Positions 9,769 to 19,120 of a stretch of 64,000 nt of DNA are shown here, in pieces. The DNA lies in assembly GCF_002259645.1 (NCBI RefSeq), contig NZ_MWWV01000006.1, forward strand, positions 186,001-250,000. Direction: 5' to 3'. Position numbers and translations under genes: made by a program. Below the pieces are notes generated by a model. The model saw only the letters and a list, made by a program, of their open reading frames with translations, was not told the DNA's origin and searched no databases. The DNA comes from Bifidobacterium tissieri (GTDB lineage: Bacteria; Actinomycetota; Actinomycetes; Actinomycetales; Bifidobacteriaceae). Numbering within the stretch: the stretch's first letter is position 1; every line of letters starts with the position of its first letter.

Positions 9769-10575
9769 TCAGGCTTCCTCGTCATCCGTGATCGGCGACA
9801 TGCTGTCCAGGAAGCTGCGGGCGCGATCGGTCGCCGGATGCGTGAAGAAGTCCTCACCGGACTGGCGTTCCAGAATCACGCCGTTCTCCAGGAACAGCAC
9901 AGTGTCGGCCACGCGGCGGGCGAACTCCATCTCGTGCGTCACCACGATCATGGTCATGTGCTCCTTGGCCAGTCGCAGCATGAGCTCGAGCACCTCGCGC
10001 ACCATCTCCGGATCGAGCGAGGCGGTCACCTCGTCGAACAGCATGAGCTCGGGGTTCATGGTCAGTGCGCGCACGATGGCGATGCGCTGCTTCTGTCCGC
10101 CGGACAGCTCACGAGGATAGGCGTTGCGATATTCGCTCAGCTGCACGTCCGCCAGAAGGCGGTCCATCTGCGGTTCCACCTCGGATTTGTCGCGCTTCTG
10201 CACCTTGGTGGGGCCGAGCAGGATGTTCTGCGCCACGGTAAGGTTGGGGAACAGGTCGTAGCTCTGGAACACCATGCCGATCTCGGTGCGCAGTTTGCGC
10301 CATTCCTTTTCGGTGCCGCTTACCGGCCTGCCCTTGAACTCGATCGTGCCTCCCTGAATAGTCTCCAGACCGTTGAGGCATCGGATGAGCGTGGACTTGC
10401 CGGAGCCGGAGGGGCCCAGCAGCACGAATACCTTGCCGCGCGGCACGTCGAAGCTGATGTCCTTGAGCACCTCGTGATCGCCGTAGGCCTTGCGCAGATG
10501 CTTGACCGACAGCAGCGGGGTCTCGGTGGCGGCGTTGCTGTTCGCCGCGGTTGCGGGATTCTCGTTTTCAGCCAT
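9769..10575 (-). CDS. Amino-acid ABC transporter ATP-binding protein (GlnQ/HisP type)
   Basis: Energises the amino-acid importer. The 268-residue ABC domain has Walker A GPSGSGKST, signature LSGGQKQRIAIVRAL, Walker B LMLFDEVTASLDPE and switch histidine VVTHE. The DEVTASLDPE Walker B is characteristic of polar amino-acid uptake ATPases. About 20 Ala/Asn-rich residues precede the domain. It overlaps the permease gene before it by 8 nt, indicating translational coupling, and is followed by the binding-protein gene after a gap of about 85 nt that may carry a separate signal. Confidence 0.93.
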   Translation of the reverse strand: MAENENPATAANSNAATETPLLSVKHLRKAYGDHEVLKDISFDVPRGKVFVLLGPSGSGKSTLIRCLNGLETIQGGTIEFKGRPVSGTEKEWRKLRTEIGMVFQSYDLFPNLTVAQNILLGPTKVQKRDKSEVEPQMDRLLADVQLSEYRNAYPRELSGGQKQRIAIVRALTMNPELMLFDEVTASLDPEMVREVLELMLRLAKEHMTMIVVTHEMEFARRVADTVLFLENGVILERQSGEDFFTHPATDRARSFLDSMSPITDDEEA

Positions 10576-11293
10576 TGTTACGCTCCTTGGCGCGCTTCTT
10601 CAGGGCCTGGGCAATACGAGCCAGAGGCCAGCACACGATGAAATACAGTAGGAACACGAATCCGTACACCCAGAACGCGGAGTCGGGGTGGCTCATGCGA
10701 TTCGCCTCCATGATCTGCTGTCCGACAGTGATCACGTCGATCACGCTGATCAGCAGCAGCAGGGACGTAGTCATGATCACGCGGGCCGCCAGATTGATGG
10801 TCGCCGGAATCATGAGGTTGACCGACTGGGGAAGACGGACGTACCACAGCAGCTGCAGTCCGTTCATGCCCAGCGCCTTGCCGGCGTCCACCTGATGCTT
10901 GGGTACGGAGATCAGGGCGCCGCGCACGACGTCGCTGATCTCGGCCGCCACCCACAGGCCGAACGCCACCACGGCGATGGTCTCACCGTCCACCTGCACG
11001 CCCATCTCGCGGGGTAGGATGTAGTAGAAGAGGAACAGGATCACCAGTGTGGGGATGATGCGGAAGAACTCCAGATAGAGGCGCAGAACCGCGCGCAGAA
11101 TCGGATTGTGCATGATGCGCAACGCGCCAAGCACGACTCCCAGCGGGATGCCGAAGATCAGTGCAAGTCCCGCCACGCTGACCGACGTCCACAATCCGCC
11201 GAGCAGACGGGTGAAGTTGTCTCCCGTGAAGATGACCGTCCAGCCGGGTTGCGCCGCAAGGACGAGGGCCTGATCAATCGCCGAAGGTGCCAC
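10568..11293 (-). CDS. Amino-acid ABC transporter permease 2 (HisMQ family)
   Basis: One of two permeases of the amino-acid importer. Membrane helices start near residue 30; the EAA-type coupling loop reads VDAGKALGMNGLQLLWYVRLP. I choose GTG 11293, preceded by GGAAAGGAGG, giving 241 residues and a 20-nt overlap with the end of the previous permease gene. A longer frame from 11353 would lie wholly inside that gene and has no ribosome binding site. Two different permeases in one operon imply a heterodimeric channel, as in HisQM and GltJK. Confidence 0.92.
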   Translation of the reverse strand: MAPSAIDQALVLAAQPGWTVIFTGDNFTRLLGGLWTSVSVAGLALIFGIPLGVVLGALRIMHNPILRAVLRLYLEFFRIIPTLVILFLFYYILPREMGVQVDGETIAVVAFGLWVAAEISDVVRGALISVPKHQVDAGKALGMNGLQLLWYVRLPQSVNLMIPATINLAARVIMTTSLLLLISVIDVITVGQQIMEANRMSHPDSAFWVYGFVFLLYFIVCWPLARIAQALKKRAKERNNG

Positions 11294-11933
11294 GACGGAC
11301 CCTCCTTTCCAGAAGCGTGAGGATGATGGACATCGGGATGAGGATGATCGCATAGGCGATCACCAGCACGAGCAGGTACTCGTCGGTGCGGTAGTACATG
11401 CCGATCAGGTCTCGTGCCGTATTGGTCAGTTCGGGCACGGCGATCACCGTGAACACTGAGGTCTCCTTGACCAGGAAGATCGCGTTGGCGGCCATTGCGG
11501 GCACGCTGCGCACCAGTCCCTGGGGGAGGATGACATGCCGGATCATCTGCAACGGCGACAGGCCGAGCGCTTTGGCCGACTCGATCTGGATCTTCGGAAT
11601 GCCGCCGAATCCGCCGCGGAATGCGCCGGACATGTAGGCGGCTCCAAGCAGGGACGAGCCGAGGATTGCGCAGGTCTCCGCGCTCAGCTTGAGGCCGATG
11701 GACGGTAGACCGTAGTAAAGGAAGAACAGCTGGATGAGCAGCGGGGTGTTGCGTAGCAGCTCTTCGAACGTTGCGCAGATCTGCGAGACCACGGGGATGC
11801 GGCTATCGCGGGCGATCGCCACCACAAGCCCGAGCAGGGTGGCGAGAATCACGGCGATGGCGGATAGTCTCAGCGTGAGGATGAACGCCTTTTCGAACAG
11901 GGGCAGGCTTTGCTGGATGACTTCCCAGCTCAT
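11274..11933 (-). CDS. Amino-acid ABC transporter permease 1 (HisMQ family)
   Basis: First gene of the amino-acid importer operon. The 219-residue membrane protein has an N-terminal helix, the LRNTPLLIQLFFLYYGLP segment typical of HisMQ permeases, and the EAA loop IESAKALGLSPLQMIRHVILP. A strong ribosome binding site (GAGAGGAGG) lies before ATG 11933. It overlaps the second permease gene. The long upstream gap (11934-12437) must hold the operon promoter. Confidence 0.92.
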   Translation of the reverse strand: MSWEVIQQSLPLFEKAFILTLRLSAIAVILATLLGLVVAIARDSRIPVVSQICATFEELLRNTPLLIQLFFLYYGLPSIGLKLSAETCAILGSSLLGAAYMSGAFRGGFGGIPKIQIESAKALGLSPLQMIRHVILPQGLVRSVPAMAANAIFLVKETSVFTVIAVPELTNTARDLIGMYYRTDEYLLVLVIAYAIILIPMSIILTLLERRVRRGTFGD

Positions 11934-12437
11934 TGCGTGCCTCCTCTCTTATATGGCGTATATGGAATCGACAATGGTGTCATGGTTTTCTCTTGGAAAC
12001 GTCTGTGAATACAATACGGGGTTTTCGCCGTCCCACCGGACGCCCATAGGCTCGCCCAATGGGTTTTCGAGGGGTGAAACAAGGGGGACGACGGGTGGAG
12101 AGATCGTGAAGACCGATGGTTGTCGTTGATCTCAATACGCCGGCATTCGTTGCAAGCAGTGGCGTTTCGACGTGCGGAACATGTCTCGACGAGACGTCCG
12201 TGGCATGGAGGCCCCTCCAGTCGTTATGAATGATGGTTATGGCGTGCTATCAGCAAATCAATAATAGCTATAACCAAACTTTGGTGTGTCGCAATTGTCT
12301 GAACCGAATCGGTTGGGATATTGAGCCGACGGTCATCCGGGTGGCTGGAAAGTCGCGTCGCCGAATGCCGACCATCGGTGTTCTCCGGGCTTCTGCGATA
12401 TGTCGCCGATGTCTGCATTCGCCTTAGACTGGAAGTC
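11934..12437. other. 504-nt intergenic region, divergent promoters
   Basis: No coding frame is convincing here. It separates the minus-strand amino-acid operon from plus-strand ychF. Seen: an odd-centred palindrome CCAAACTTTGG (12274-12284) next to the 8-bp palindrome ATAGCTAT (12264-12271), in a locally A/T-rich patch, and a small GGAGGCCCCTCC dyad near 12211. These are candidate operator sites. I found no T-box or riboswitch fold by eye. Confidence 0.5.
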
Positions 12438-13532
<1,095 letters not shown>

Positions 13533-13547
13533 TCGCCGGGTAGGGTT

Positions 13548-13585
13548 AAAGGCCTTGGAATCCATTGACGGTTCCAAGGCCTTTT
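13548..13585 (+). terminator. Rho-independent terminator of ychF
   Basis: Perfect 13-bp stem AAAGGCCTTGGAA / TTCCAAGGCCTTT followed by T, starting 15 nt after the ychF stop. A second terminator, apparently once belonging to the same gene end, lies at 14411-14462. Confidence 0.9.
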
Positions 13586-13754
13586 CCGCTCATATGGGGT
13601 TATGGTCGTTGGCGATTGTAATGTCGATCGGTATGCGTTCGTAACTACGTTATCCGGTGATGCCCTGCGCGTGGTTATGCGCGGTCATTGCCTTGGAGAA
13701 TATACTTGAGACAGAAGCCGCGCTCATATGGAATGATGGATCGGAGGGACTGGA

Positions 13755-14021
13755 ATGCCGGAGTTGAGTCGGTTCTTTGGCATCATCATTCGCATGATGT
13801 ATCAGGACGAGAGTGAGCATCATAAGCCGCATGTCCATGTGTACTACGGTGATTTCAAAGCCTCTGTCGGTATTGACGGCGAACTGTTGGCAGGATCGTT
13901 GCCGGCGAAACAATACAAGCTGGTGGCCGCGTGGCTTGTGCTGCACGAGGACGAGCTGTACAAGGCATGGAATGAGGCCGTATCCGGGCGTCCGTTCGAC
14001 CGCATTAAGCCGCTTTCGTAG
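13755..14021 (+). CDS. DUF4160 domain protein (possible toxin-antitoxin type partner)
   Basis: An 88-residue protein with the DUF4160 signature: FGIIIRMMYQDE, HHKPHVHVYYGDF, a short middle, then WLVLHEDELYKAWNEA. DUF4160 genes are commonly paired with DUF2442 genes, as here, and the pair has been suggested to be toxin-antitoxin-like; function is not established. Ribosome binding site GGAGGG precedes ATG 13755. A TATACT hexamer at 13701-13706 may be its -10 box. The region is visibly richer in A and T than its neighbours, and it sits between two copies of the ychF 3' end, which points to insertion. Confidence 0.8.
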   Translation: MPELSRFFGIIIRMMYQDESEHHKPHVHVYYGDFKASVGIDGELLAGSLPAKQYKLVAAWLVLHEDELYKAWNEAVSGRPFDRIKPLS

Positions 14022-14036
14022 AGAAAGGAAACCGAC

Positions 14037-14348
14037 GTGTTCGAGATGAATGGCATCCTGTATGCGGATGAACCCTCTCGGGAACTGGAAGTCCGCTCAG
14101 CCCGTATCACTGATGATCACATCATGCTGGTGACGTTCTCCACAGGCGAGACACGGTTATGCGATTTCACTGAAATGTTTGACGATGTCCCCGCGTTCGC
14201 CCCATTGCATGATGAGAAGATATTCGAGGATTTCCGCATCGACCATGGCGTTCTGACGTGGCAGGACGGCGACATCGACATCTCGCCCACGTATCTGTAC
14301 AACCATTCATACAAATACGCCATTCGAGGTGAACTGGTCTCGCTTTGA
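14037..14348 (+). CDS. DUF2442 domain protein
   Basis: A 103-residue protein that starts 15 nt after the DUF4160 gene, with GAGAAAGGA before GTG 14037. The C-terminal half has the DUF2442 pattern: conserved hydrophobic strands (IMLVTFSTGETRLCDF), the segment FEDFRIDHGVLTWQDGDIDIS, and a final Y-rich strand. The domain is found alone or fused to helix-turn-helix modules and is often adjacent to DUF4160. No helix-turn-helix is visible here. It likely forms an operon with the preceding gene; calling it antitoxin would be guesswork. Confidence 0.78.
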   Translation: MFEMNGILYADEPSRELEVRSARITDDHIMLVTFSTGETRLCDFTEMFDDVPAFAPLHDEKIFEDFRIDHGVLTWQDGDIDISPTYLYNHSYKYAIRGELVSL

Positions 14349-14356
14349 TGCCATAT

Positions 14357-14395
14357 GACGGCATTGTCGAGTGCAAGTTCAACGTCTCCAAGTGA
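14357..14395 (+). pseudogene. Remnant copy of the ychF 3' end
   Basis: Reads DGIVECKFNVSK and a stop, against DGDIVEFKFNVSK and a stop at the end of ychF. By eye, 35 of 39 aligned bases match with one 3-nt gap (13491-13532 against 14357-14395). It is in no gene and is followed after 15 nt by its own terminator. It marks the right border of the DUF4160/DUF2442 insertion. Confidence 0.8.
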
Positions 14396-14410
14396 GTAGC
14401 CTCTCGTAAG

Positions 14411-14462
14411 AACGGCGGAATCCAGTGTTCCAGTTTGAGAAGACTGTGGATTCCGCCGTTTT
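14411..14462 (+). terminator. Second terminator, right of the cassette
   Basis: Stem AACGGCGGAATCCA / TGGATTCCGCCGTT followed by TT, 15 nt after the ychF-like stop. Its distance from that stop equals the distance of the first terminator from the true ychF stop, so it may be an original ychF terminator. Confidence 0.82.
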
Positions 14463-14516
14463 GCCGGGATATATCAGCCTGCAACGAACAAGGTCACAGA
14501 ATATGGCAGCTGTCGA

Positions 14517-14545
14517 TTGCAAGCGCTGTCATTCGGCGTTATCCT
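14517..14545 (+). promoter_or_regulatory. Promoter of the MFS exporter gene
   Basis: TTGCAA, 17-nt spacer, TATCCT. The -10 box ends 58 nt before GTG 14604. Recognised by eye only. Confidence 0.55.
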
Positions 14546-14603
14546 ATGCTGGTCACAGTTCGCACACTCATGTTGAGAGAGCAGCGAGAGAACAGGAAGA
14601 CCA

Positions 14604-15782
14604 GTGAAAAAGAGCCTCTTAGCCATTGCCGCCGGAGCGTTCGTGCTCGGTGCCGCCGAATTCGTGATGATGGGCATCCTGCCCGAGGCGGCAGCCGCCA
14701 CGCACGTTTCCATTCCGACCGCCGGACACTTCATCTCCGCATATGCGATCGGCGTGTGCGTGGGCGTCACCATGCTTGTCTTCGGCAGGAAGACCAGTCC
14801 GAAGCATCTGGTGATCCTGTTCATGATCCTCGCACTGATCGGCAACGCGATGAGCGCCGTCGCGCCGAACGCCACGGTGCTCGTCATCGCCCGATTCATC
14901 GCCGGACTGCCGCACGGCGCGTTCTTCGGCACGGGAACCGTCATCGCCAGGGCGCTCGCCGACAAGGGCAAGGAAGGCAAGGCCGTGTCCGTGATGGTCA
15001 CAGGCCAGACCATCGCCAACATGTTCGGTGTTCCCGCCGGCACGCTGCTGGCCGAATACGTGGACTGGCGCCTCGCCTTCGTGATCCTGGCCATTGGTGC
15101 CGGACTCACCATCGTATTGACGTTGGCATGGATGCCGCTCATCGCCGCAGTACCGGACGCCGGTCTGGCCGGACAGTTCCGCTTCCTTTCCAAGCCCGGT
15201 CCGTGGCTGGTGCTGGGTGCCGTGTTTGTAGGCAATTCCGGCGTGTTCTGCTGGTGGAGCTACGTGTCCCCGTGGCTGCAGAAGACCGGAGGATACGATT
15301 CGCGGTTTGTGCCGCTGCTCATGATGCTCGCCGGATTCGGCATGGTGGTCGGCGGTCTTGCCGGCGGACATTTCGCCGACCGGTGGCTTCGCGCGGTGAC
15401 CGCCGCGGTGGGCCAGTCGATCTCCGCAGCCGGTCTGCTCATGGTGTTCCTTGTCCCGGGCAATCTCGTGACATGCGCGCTGCTCACCTTCTGCATCGCC
15501 TTCGGCCTGTTCTTCATCAACGGTCCGCAGATGCTGCTCATGGCCGAGGCGGGCAAGGGCGGCGGCGAGCTGATCGGCGGAGCCGCGGTACAGATCGCCT
15601 TCAACGGAGGCAATGCCGTCGGCTCACTGGTCGGTGGCATGGCGCTGAACGCCGCCGGTATGAACTACCACATCACCGGTCTTGCCGGATTGCCGTTCAC
15701 CTTGGGCGCGGTGCTGTTGCTCGGCATATTCGCCATGCGCTTCGAACGCAGAAAGCCCGTGGAGCTGAAAGCCGTCAACTAA
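14604..15782 (+). CDS. MFS transporter, DHA1 family (AraJ/Cmx-like)
   Basis: Twelve-helix inner-membrane exporter of 392 residues. Helix 1 reads AAGAFVLGAAEFVMMGILPE, the typical DHA1 opening; the loop 2-3 segment is shortened to FGRKTSPKHL; helix 4 holds RFIAGLPHGAFFG and helix 5 has the antiporter-type motif TGQTIANMFGVPAG. Such proteins export sugars, chloramphenicol or purine nucleosides; substrate is not predictable here. GTG 14604 is preceded by AGGAAG. Its 3' end overlaps the convergent methyltransferase gene by 8 nt. Confidence 0.88.
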   Translation: MKKSLLAIAAGAFVLGAAEFVMMGILPEAAAATHVSIPTAGHFISAYAIGVCVGVTMLVFGRKTSPKHLVILFMILALIGNAMSAVAPNATVLVIARFIAGLPHGAFFGTGTVIARALADKGKEGKAVSVMVTGQTIANMFGVPAGTLLAEYVDWRLAFVILAIGAGLTIVLTLAWMPLIAAVPDAGLAGQFRFLSKPGPWLVLGAVFVGNSGVFCWWSYVSPWLQKTGGYDSRFVPLLMMLAGFGMVVGGLAGGHFADRWLRAVTAAVGQSISAAGLLMVFLVPGNLVTCALLTFCIAFGLFFINGPQMLLMAEAGKGGGELIGGAAVQIAFNGGNAVGSLVGGMALNAAGMNYHITGLAGLPFTLGAVLLLGIFAMRFERRKPVELKAVN

Positions 15783-16782
15783 GCGTTTCCCGGCCGCCGG
15801 TTTGCGTTCGCACGGACGGCCCGTGGCAGACTGCGGCCAGCTCCCGAATATCCGCCGGCGTAGTACGGCAACAGCCACCGAGGATCGACGCCCCGGCATC
15901 AATCCACCGCGGTGCAAGTTGGGCAAGGCTCAGACCACTGGGATTCGGCGTCCACGTCTTGGTGCCGGGATGATAGATGTCGCCGTTGTTCGGATAGACA
16001 ATGATCGGCTTGCTCGTGGCGGAGCGAATGCATCCGATCGCATCGCCAACCAATTCCAGCGGCACGCAGTTGACGCCGATCGCGCTGATGCCGGGAACAC
16101 GGTCAAGCGCGGCGGTGGCCTCATCAAGCGCTGTGCCGTCACACAAATGTCCCGCATCCCGCAGACTGAACGACATCCACGCTTCCATGTCGGAGAATTC
16201 GTCGTTTAGCAATCCGACCAGGGCCTGTACCTCCGCCATGTTCGGCATGGTTTCGAAGGCAAAGAGATCTACGCCGGCGTCGGCGAGAACACGCATGCGC
16301 TCGCGGTGGAAGTCACGGTATTCCGCATCGGTGAGTGAATACCCGCCCGTATATTCACTGCCGTCCGCAAGAAACGCCCCGTACGGGCCCACGCTTCCGG
16401 CGACAAGCAACGGTCGGGAGCGGCGATCATCGGACGTGTTCTCCATGGCTGGCGCAGGAACGGACGAGCGATAGTCATCTCGTGCCGCAACCGCCTCGTC
16501 CACCGCGACGGTGATCAGTCGTCGTGCCTCATCGTCAGTCAGACCGATCCGTTCAAACCCGGGAATATTCGCCTGATAGGTATTCGTGATGGCGATGTTC
16601 GCCCCGGCCTCGAAATAGCTCCGGTGCACGTCATGCACCGCCTGCGGGTCACGGATCAACGCCATCGCCGACCACAGTGCGTTCGCCGTATCGACCCCAC
16701 GCTTCTCCAGTTCGGTGGCCATGGCCCCGTCCACGAGCAAAGGAGATTGCGCGGCCAATGCCGTGCCAAGTATGCCGTTCAT
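15775..16782 (-). CDS. mmuM: Homocysteine S-methyltransferase
   Basis: Transfers a methyl group to homocysteine, usually from S-methylmethionine, to give methionine. The 335-residue protein starts with LLVDGAMATELEKRG, contains TNTYQANIPGF, and carries the zinc-binding cysteines: one in GVNCVPLE and the pair in GGCCRTTP near the C-terminus. It lacks the other domains of MetH, so it is the stand-alone enzyme. Start ATG 16782 is chosen because homology begins there; the open frame continues far upstream without meaning. The upstream region is shared with divergent mazG and contains a 7-bp hairpin. Confidence 0.92.
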   Translation of the reverse strand: MNGILGTALAAQSPLLVDGAMATELEKRGVDTANALWSAMALIRDPQAVHDVHRSYFEAGANIAITNTYQANIPGFERIGLTDDEARRLITVAVDEAVAARDDYRSSVPAPAMENTSDDRRSRPLLVAGSVGPYGAFLADGSEYTGGYSLTDAEYRDFHRERMRVLADAGVDLFAFETMPNMAEVQALVGLLNDEFSDMEAWMSFSLRDAGHLCDGTALDEATAALDRVPGISAIGVNCVPLELVGDAIGCIRSATSKPIIVYPNNGDIYHPGTKTWTPNPSGLSLAQLAPRWIDAGASILGGCCRTTPADIRELAAVCHGPSVRTQTGGRETLS

Positions 16783-16880
16783 GATTCCGTCCCGTGCCTT
16801 CTTGTGATGGGATATTGTGGTTGCCCTCCACAGTAGCGGCGGATGGCCCGTATTCCGGTATTGCGCTGTATTATGCCATG

Positions 16881-16897
16881 TCTGCCGGTTCGGCAGA
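16881..16897. repeat. Short perfect dyad between mmuM and mazG
   Basis: TCTGCCG-GTT-CGGCAGA, in the 183-nt divergent region. Could be an operator for either gene or a leader hairpin; it has no T-run. Confidence 0.4.
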
Positions 16898-16965
16898 TCG
16901 TTTACCATGGTGTGCGACGAAGCGAGACGTGGGCGACGTGTCGCCGCGAAGGATGGAGGTCGATC

Positions 16966-17898
16966 ATGGCAGAGTCGAATACGAATAATCCCAACATGGG
17001 CGAGACCGCAAACAACGGCCAGAGCACCCAGAACATTCAGGGCAACCGCGGCAAGTACCATCTGCCCGCAGGCTATGAGCATTGCGCGAAGCTGCGTCCC
17101 GTCGCCGAGGCGGCCACGGCGCTCGACCGGGTCAAGGCCATCGTCGACATCCTGTACTCGCCGGGTGGCTGTCCGTGGGATGGCAAGCAGACGAACCGGA
17201 GCCTCCTCAAGCATCTGCTCGAGGAGACCTATGAGTACATCGACGCCGTGGAAACGAACGATCGTGACAACATGCGCGAGGAACTCGGCGACGTGCTGCT
17301 CCAGTCCGTGTTCCAGGCACGCGTATGCGAGACCGATGCCAAGGATCCATTCGATATCGACGAGGTGGCTGACCGACTGGTGGCCAAGCTCATCACCCGC
17401 CATCCGCACGTGTTTGTGCCGGACGATGGCAACGATGACGACGATGATGTGGCAAATGTGTCGAATGCCGACACGTCCGTCACCGGGGAGCGTGCCCCGG
17501 AGACCCCGGAGGAGACGCTGGCCCTCTGGGAGCGCGTCAAGCAGCGGGAGAAGCATCGCAAATCCGTGCTCGACGGCATCTCGCATACGCAGGGCGCGTT
17601 CCTGCGTGCCGCGAAGGTGGTTTCCCGTGTGTCCAAATCCCCGGATGCCGACGAACTGTTCAAGGCGTTCGAGCATGAGGAATGCATGCTTCCTGCGGCA
17701 TCTGCGGTTTCCGGCACTGAGACCACACCACGTGACGGTGCCTCCGATGATGTTCGGTATGCCGATGAGATCCTTGATGTCATTCGTCGTGCGCAGAGTG
17801 CTGGAGTGGATGTGGAATCCGCATTGCGGAACCGATTGCGGATGGTGGAAGCCGAGATCGGCAAGCGAGAGGATGTGTTGCGTTCATCCCGTTCCTGA
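16966..17898 (+). CDS. mazG: Nucleoside triphosphate pyrophosphohydrolase MazG
   Basis: House-cleaning enzyme that hydrolyses (d)NTPs to monophosphates and pyrophosphate. The MazG core is clear: GGCPWDGKQTNRSLLKHLLEE, metal-binding EExxE (EETYEYID) and EELGDVLLQ. The protein is 310 residues. A polar, acidic insert with a run of aspartates (about residues 158-190) splits the core from the WERVKQREK helix, and a C-terminal helical tail ends the chain. ATG 16966 follows GGATGGAGG. Near mfd and eno in many actinobacteria, mazG is here separated from them. Confidence 0.9.
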   Translation: MAESNTNNPNMGETANNGQSTQNIQGNRGKYHLPAGYEHCAKLRPVAEAATALDRVKAIVDILYSPGGCPWDGKQTNRSLLKHLLEETYEYIDAVETNDRDNMREELGDVLLQSVFQARVCETDAKDPFDIDEVADRLVAKLITRHPHVFVPDDGNDDDDDVANVSNADTSVTGERAPETPEETLALWERVKQREKHRKSVLDGISHTQGAFLRAAKVVSRVSKSPDADELFKAFEHEECMLPAASAVSGTETTPRDGASDDVRYADEILDVIRRAQSAGVDVESALRNRLRMVEAEIGKREDVLRSSRS

Positions 17899-18023
17899 CA
17901 TTGATGCCGACGGTGGCCCGTATCCGTTACCATGTGTCATGAGGAGAACGGAAAGCAGGACGCTTGCGGGTGGGGCGGGCGAGCCATTTCCAGATATTCG
18001 GATACAAAAAAAGGAGCCATCAT

Positions 18024-18338
18024 ATGCAGTCGACCATCGATCAGATTCTGTTATGGTATGGTGACTTGCCATCGGGTGTGCAGACCGGCATCACCGTCGT
18101 GGTGGGTGCCGTTGTGGCGATGATCGTGTTCAAGATCGTCATTCGTTTCCTGACCGGTATTCTTACCGCGGTCATCGCAGCCGCGCTTTCGTTCCTGCTC
18201 ACTACCGTGCCGGGGCATGCATTACTGCAAACCGGCGTGGATCAGGTGAAGCAGCGTGTGGATACGTCAATCAGTGAACAACAGCGGGGCGATTTCATTG
18301 GAGGCGCATCATTCTTAGCGTTTTCTGAACGTATTTAG
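18024..18338 (+). CDS. Small membrane protein of unknown function
   Basis: A 104-residue protein with two adjacent hydrophobic segments (about residues 18-65) and a polar, Gln-rich C-terminus. It has an excellent ribosome binding site, AAGGAG, before ATG 18024. I recognise no family. It lies 125 nt after mazG on the same strand and 48 nt before a HAD phosphatase gene; co-transcription with either is possible. Confidence 0.65.
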   Translation: MQSTIDQILLWYGDLPSGVQTGITVVVGAVVAMIVFKIVIRFLTGILTAVIAAALSFLLTTVPGHALLQTGVDQVKQRVDTSISEQQRGDFIGGASFLAFSERI

Positions 18339-18386
18339 CATAATCTTACTTACACTGGAACCGAGTGGTACTGGGGAGAGCGAATT

Positions 18387-19070
18387 ATGCGGGTGTTTGA
18401 TTTTGACGGCACGATCTACGACGGTGAAAGCCTGTTCGACCTGTATCTGTTCAGCGCCCGCTATGATCCCAAGGTGTTCCGCCATATCGCACCCGTATTG
18501 CGATACGCCATCAAATACAAGCTTGGTCGCGCCACTCTTGAACAGATGGAACGCGGCGTAGGCAAAGTCGCCAAAGGCTATCTCAAGGATCTAGCCGGCT
18601 CCCGGAGAATCGACGGCATTCGGATGAATCCGCTGCTGCACGCGGAAAATGCGGGCCTGGGGGACGATGTGCTGGCAAGTGACGCGTCCACGATCGAACG
18701 GGAGTCGCTCACTGGCGGACTGAGGTCGCTGGTCAGTGCGTTCTGGGACCGCAACATGCATCGCATCAAGCCGTGGTATGTGCCTCGCCCGGATGACGTG
18801 ATTCTCACCGCGTCGTTTGATGTGACCGTGGGGGAGGCCTGCCGTCGTCTGGGCGTTGGTCGTCTGATCGCGTCGACCATCAATCCCGCCACGCTGGAGG
18901 TCACCTACCTCAATTTCAATACGAACAAGCCGAAGCGTCTGCGTGAAGTGCTGGGCGCGGATGCGGTAATTGACGAGTTCTACACCGACAGCAAATTCGA
19001 CCAGCCCATGATCGACATGGCCCGCAAGGGGTTCATGGTCAAGGGAAACCTGATCACTCGCGTCAAATAA
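18387..19070 (+). CDS. HAD-superfamily phosphatase (SerB-like, class IB)
   Basis: Predicted soluble phosphatase of 227 residues. HAD motif I is at the N-terminus (FDFDGTIYDGES), motif II Ser is in ILTASFDV, and the motif III/IV region reads VIDEFYTDSKFDQPMIDMA. The helical cap between motifs I and II fits the HAD-IB group that contains phosphoserine phosphatase and related lipid or sugar phosphatases. The motif IV DSxxD form (YTDSKFDQP) agrees with this. GGGGAGAG precedes ATG 18387. Substrate unknown. Confidence 0.82.
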   Translation: MRVFDFDGTIYDGESLFDLYLFSARYDPKVFRHIAPVLRYAIKYKLGRATLEQMERGVGKVAKGYLKDLAGSRRIDGIRMNPLLHAENAGLGDDVLASDASTIERESLTGGLRSLVSAFWDRNMHRIKPWYVPRPDDVILTASFDVTVGEACRRLGVGRLIASTINPATLEVTYLNFNTNKPKRLREVLGADAVIDEFYTDSKFDQPMIDMARKGFMVKGNLITRVK

Positions 19071-19120
19071 CGACAGGCATCGTGGCCATGACGCTATATC
19101 TCTATCGGATGGAATCCTGA

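Noticed and set aside
11934-12437. T-box or amino-acid riboswitch for the ABC importer
   Set aside because: No T-box sequence (AGGGTGG-like) or specifier stem seen on the minus strand.
13587-13731. 11-bp direct repeat CGCTCATATGG at 13587 and 13721
   Set aside because: Considered as the insertion target repeat of the DUF cassette, but the ychF-end duplication explains the borders better and this repeat lies entirely on the left side.
16817-18064. 415-codon plus-strand frame overlapping mazG, and its tail from ATG 17940
   Set aside because: Out of frame with MazG and rich in Arg/Pro/Ser. The short tail after TACCAT could be a leader frame but has no other support.
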